Source: Noviherbaspirillum autotrophicum (GTDB lineage: Bacteria > Pseudomonadota > Gammaproteobacteria > Burkholderiales > Burkholderiaceae_D). From it: a DNA stretch of 64,000 nucleotides. The stretch covers positions 2,339,195 through 2,403,194 of the forward strand of contig NZ_JWJG01000028.1 in NCBI RefSeq assembly GCF_000818395.1. Reading direction: 5' to 3'. Shown piece after piece: positions 61,422 to 64,000 of the stretch. A program made the position numbers and the translations under genes. The notes beneath the pieces are model-generated. The model saw only the letters and a program-made list of their open reading frames with translations, had not been told where the DNA came from and made no database searches. Within the stretch, counting starts at the first letter, position 1. Every line of letters begins with the position of its first letter.

Positions 61422-64000
61422 TCAGATTGCGGTGCCGACGACGGCCGCGGGCAACTGCAAGCCGAGCAGGTTGTTTTCCGTCCCGCCTTGGCTGCCACCA
61501 CGCGCATCGCTGATCAGCCGGAAGTTGACGCTTACCGTATAGCCGCCGTTGGTCCATGCCATCGTGAACAAGCCGTTGTCGCGGCGCGTGCGTTGCGCCG
61601 AGCTGATGAGCTTTTCCAGGCCGAACTGGCCGGGGAAATCCGCGATGTCGATGGACTTGCCGTCGGCCCTCAGCGCGCTGATCCGGGCGCCGGGCTGGCC
61701 TTGGGACGAGGGCCAGCTGAAATTGCTCCATTCCTGCTGGCCATTACGGTAGCGCAGGTTCTGGCCGTCGATCTCGATGGTGTATTCAGTTAGGCCCGGC
61801 GTGGGAAGTGGCAGCAGCTGGAAGCTGGTCCGAGGTTGGCTTTGCGCTGTTGCCCCGGTGCCGGTGCCGAGCGGCGCAACAAAGCGCGTCAGGTTGGCTG
61901 CAAACACGGGATTCAGATGCACACCCATATCTGCCCATGTACGTGCGGACAGCGTGTCGCCGCGCCGCACTACCAGCGGTCCCATGCTGTTCTGAACAAA
62001 TTTTGCTATCGCGCCGTCCGGTCCGAATACCTGCGAAATTTCCGATGTGGTTGCCTCTACGCGCGATGCTGCGGCAAACGGGTATTTGGTTCCGAGCGAT
62101 TTGCCGAACGGCTCATGCACTTGCGCTGCCCAGATACGGTTCAATTCCTGCTCGGCCGGGGCCACGATCACGCCGAACGCCTGTATCAGCGGACGTAACA
62201 GCAGCGGGCGGATGACGGCACGTTCGGAGTCCGGCATGCCGGTCAACATGCTTTCGTCGACATATTTGAGCGCGTCCGATAGTTCGGAATTATTACCGTC
62301 CAGCGTGGCCTGCATCAGCTGCCTGCTGCCCGGACCGGGATCGCCCGCGTTCTTGATCTGGTTGAAGCGCGTGCGTACCTTCGAGAGCTGGGCCAGGTAG
62401 CCGTTCATCAGCGATGCATCATTGTTCTCACCACGTCCTGCAGCCAGGCTGGCGATGGCGGAGAACTCCCTGCCGATCATGCCCAGCTGTGGCTCGCCGA
62501 TCTTGCCAGCAGTGAGGTTCACGCTGAGCTGGGCTGGCGCCTGCCGCAGCACTGTCGTGCGAAACCAGTCAACCATGCCGCGCTGGGCGCTTTGCAGCCT
62601 CCGGCTGGCGAGCGAAGGATTGTCCCATGAGGTTTCCTTGTACAGCGTTTGCATCAGCGTATTGAGCGGCGACGTCAACGGGTCGCCGAGCCGGTTCATG
62701 CTGGCAGCGGCCGCGTCGAAATCCTGGAACTCGGCAATGGTGATGCCTTGCATGAATTTCTTCCATTCGCCGATGTATTCCGACTTGTACATGTGGGTTA
62801 GGTCCTGGCGGATCTGCTCCGGGCTGCCTTCGAGCGACAGGTCGTCGCGCACCGTGGTCTTGAGCACCCAATCGGCGCTTTGCAGTTCTCCCGTGCTGGC
62901 TTCCTGAATTGCGCGTTCGATGTACTGCTCCCATGCGGCACGGGTAAAAGCGCCCGGAATCGCATGGCTTCCTGCGATTAGTCCCTTGTTTTGCTCCCCG
63001 ACTACTGCGGCCACCGTTACCGCCGGAAAGCGTGTGGAGGCGCGCATCTTGATTTCGCTGTAGACGCGTTCGCGCGCCGGAGTACCTTTGACGGCGAGTC
63101 TTAGCGTGTCGCGAGTCTGGTCGACCAGCGCCAGCTTGTTTTCAATCAGGGGAAAGTCGGGTTCCTGCGCCTGCGCCAGGTAGAAACCGATCAGCTTTTC
63201 AGCATGGCGGATTACCTGCTCGCGCGGCGCATTGCCGCGATTGGCTTCGAGCCAGCCGCGCCAGAAACGGGTGATCTGGTCTCCCAGATGGCTGCCGTCG
63301 ATCCGATCCCGATTGGCCAGCATGAGGTAGGTCTTCAATGCGTTGTAGGCGTCTTCCGGATTAGCCGGCGAGAGATCTTTGTACGGGGATGACGCGGTGC
63401 GCCCGGATGCAGCGCTATCTGTCTCCGGGCCTTGCGGCGCGCGTGCCGCAGCCTGCAAATTGCCGGAGTTGGCATTGACCTCGGCCAGGAATGTCTCGAG
63501 ATTGGCTGTGGCCGGTTCCAGCATCACCTGCCGCAATCCCTTGAAGTACTCGGAGCGCAGCTTGTTCTCGATCCGCTCACCCTGGAACAGGCCGAAGCCG
63601 AGCGCTAGCGGTTTGTCCGCGCGGTAGCGCTGCAATTGTTCCAGCCTGTCCTGCAGGATCGCCAAGGCTTCCAGGCGGGTCGCGAGGTCAGTACCCGCCT
63701 GCTGGATTTTTACCGCCTTTTCCATGTCGGCGTGCACGTTTGCCACGTATTGACGGTTGCTGACGAAGGACCAGCTCCAGCCGCCGAACAATAGCCCCAG
63801 AGCCAGAACCGCACCGTAAAAGCCGAACTGGCGTAGCAGCAGCTTGTTGCGGCTGGCGTATTGCCGCACGAGGTTGCGGTCGGCGAAGATCACAGAGGAA
63901 AACAGGTTTTTGAGGAAGAAACCCATGTTCGAGCTCACGCTCGCCGCCATCCTGCGCCCGGCGGATAGCCCGAACTGCTGGACCAGGCGTTCTCCGGTGG
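61422..64000 (-). CDS. tssM: Type VI secretion protein TssM (IcmF), C-terminal part
   Basis: About 860 residues, open to the window end; the true start lies beyond base 64000. A hydrophobic segment FGFYGAVLALGLLFGGWSWS follows SNMGFFLKNLFSSVIFADRN, as in TssM after the cytoplasmic NTPase region. The rest is the periplasmic domain with GLFTMAWTNGGYTVSVNFRL near the end. TssM is an inner-membrane component of the T6SS membrane complex. Whether Walker motifs are present cannot be seen here. Confidence 0.92.
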   Translation of the reverse strand, partial: TGERLVQQFGLSAGRRMAASVSSNMGFFLKNLFSSVIFADRNLVRQYASRNKLLLRQFGFYGAVLALGLLFGGWSWSFVSNRQYVANVHADMEKAVKIQQAGTDLATRLEALAILQDRLEQLQRYRADKPLALGFGLFQGERIENKLRSEYFKGLRQVMLEPATANLETFLAEVNANSGNLQAAARAPQGPETDSAASGRTASSPYKDLSPANPEDAYNALKTYLMLANRDRIDGSHLGDQITRFWRGWLEANRGNAPREQVIRHAEKLIGFYLAQAQEPDFPLIENKLALVDQTRDTLRLAVKGTPARERVYSEIKMRASTRFPAVTVAAVVGEQNKGLIAGSHAIPGAFTRAAWEQYIERAIQEASTGELQSADWVLKTTVRDDLSLEGSPEQIRQDLTHMYKSEYIGEWKKFMQGITIAEFQDFDAAAASMNRLGDPLTSPLNTLMQTLYKETSWDNPSLASRRLQSAQRGMVDWFRTTVLRQAPAQLSVNLTAGKIGEPQLGMIGREFSAIASLAAGRGENNDASLMNGYLAQLSKVRTRFNQIKNAGDPGPGSRQLMQATLDGNNSELSDALKYVDESMLTGMPDSERAVIRPLLLRPLIQAFGVIVAPAEQELNRIWAAQVHEPFGKSLGTKYPFAAASRVEATTSEISQVFGPDGAIAKFVQNSMGPLVVRRGDTLSARTWADMGVHLNPVFAANLTRFVAPLGTGTGATAQSQPRTSFQLLPLPTPGLTEYTIEIDGQNLRYRNGQQEWSNFSWPSSQGQPGARISALRADGKSIDIADFPGQFGLEKLISSAQRTRRDNGLFTMAWTNGGYTVSVNFRLISDARGGSQGGTENNLLGLQLPAAVVGTAI

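Overview
The window looks like chromosomal DNA of a Betaproteobacterium, most likely Burkholderiales/Oxalobacteraceae (Herbaspirillum, Noviherbaspirillum or Massilia type). The basis is the GC-rich protein style, a flagellin with a sigma-28 promoter, GT41/TPR glycosyltransferases, many c-di-GMP proteins and type VI secretion genes. Genus is an inference; no rRNA is present.

Left part (1-17.6 kb): the start of a flagellin gene, then a surface-glycan region. Two TPR/GT41 O-GlcNAc-transferase-like glycosyltransferases (798-3719 + and 15832-17622 -) bracket a tightly overlapping plus-strand cluster. It encodes a CDP-6-deoxyhexose pathway (rfbF, rfbG, an RmlC-like epimerase, a sugar C-methyltransferase, a DegT aminotransferase), then an acyl carrier protein, an AMP ligase, LuxE-like and LuxC-like proteins, two methyltransferases, a GNAT acyltransferase and a CmcI-family protein. 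The simplest reading is synthesis and transfer of an acylated, methylated amino sugar onto flagellin.

17.7-30 kb: a diguanylate cyclase, a NarL-type two-component pair, tRNA-Arg(ACG), a membrane diguanylate cyclase with a hairpin-rich leader, a PIN-like protein and an exported rhodanese flanking a LexA/SOS-like box, and a Pls/PosA-family nonribosomal peptide synthetase with its phosphopantetheinyl transferase.

30-56 kb: the most unusual part. Seven distinct double-glycine peptides (eight genes, one duplicated exactly) share an exact 26-residue leader plan and lie in two minus-strand operons. Each operon is headed by the same 103-aa peptide behind the same sigma-54 promoter and a similarly spaced upstream element. 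A separate operon encodes a parvulin-like protein, a (cNMP-binding)2-C39 peptidase-ABC exporter and a GAFTGA-containing sigma-54 activator. A third operon carries an FHA-GAF-HD-GYP protein, a TolC/NodT-like outer-membrane factor, a twin-FHA membrane protein and an HlyD adaptor. A Ser/Thr kinase, and a PP2C phosphatase that is the last gene of one peptide operon, complete what looks like a phospho-signalled, sigma-54-controlled type I export system for a family of Asn/Gln-rich peptides. RNase Z, a cation antiporter behind a structured leader, SodC, a SUMF1-domain protein and two DUF4399 proteins are interspersed.

56-64 kb: a PAS-GGDEF-EAL protein, then the edge of a type VI secretion cluster (OmpA-like protein, TagF, TssM cut by the window end).
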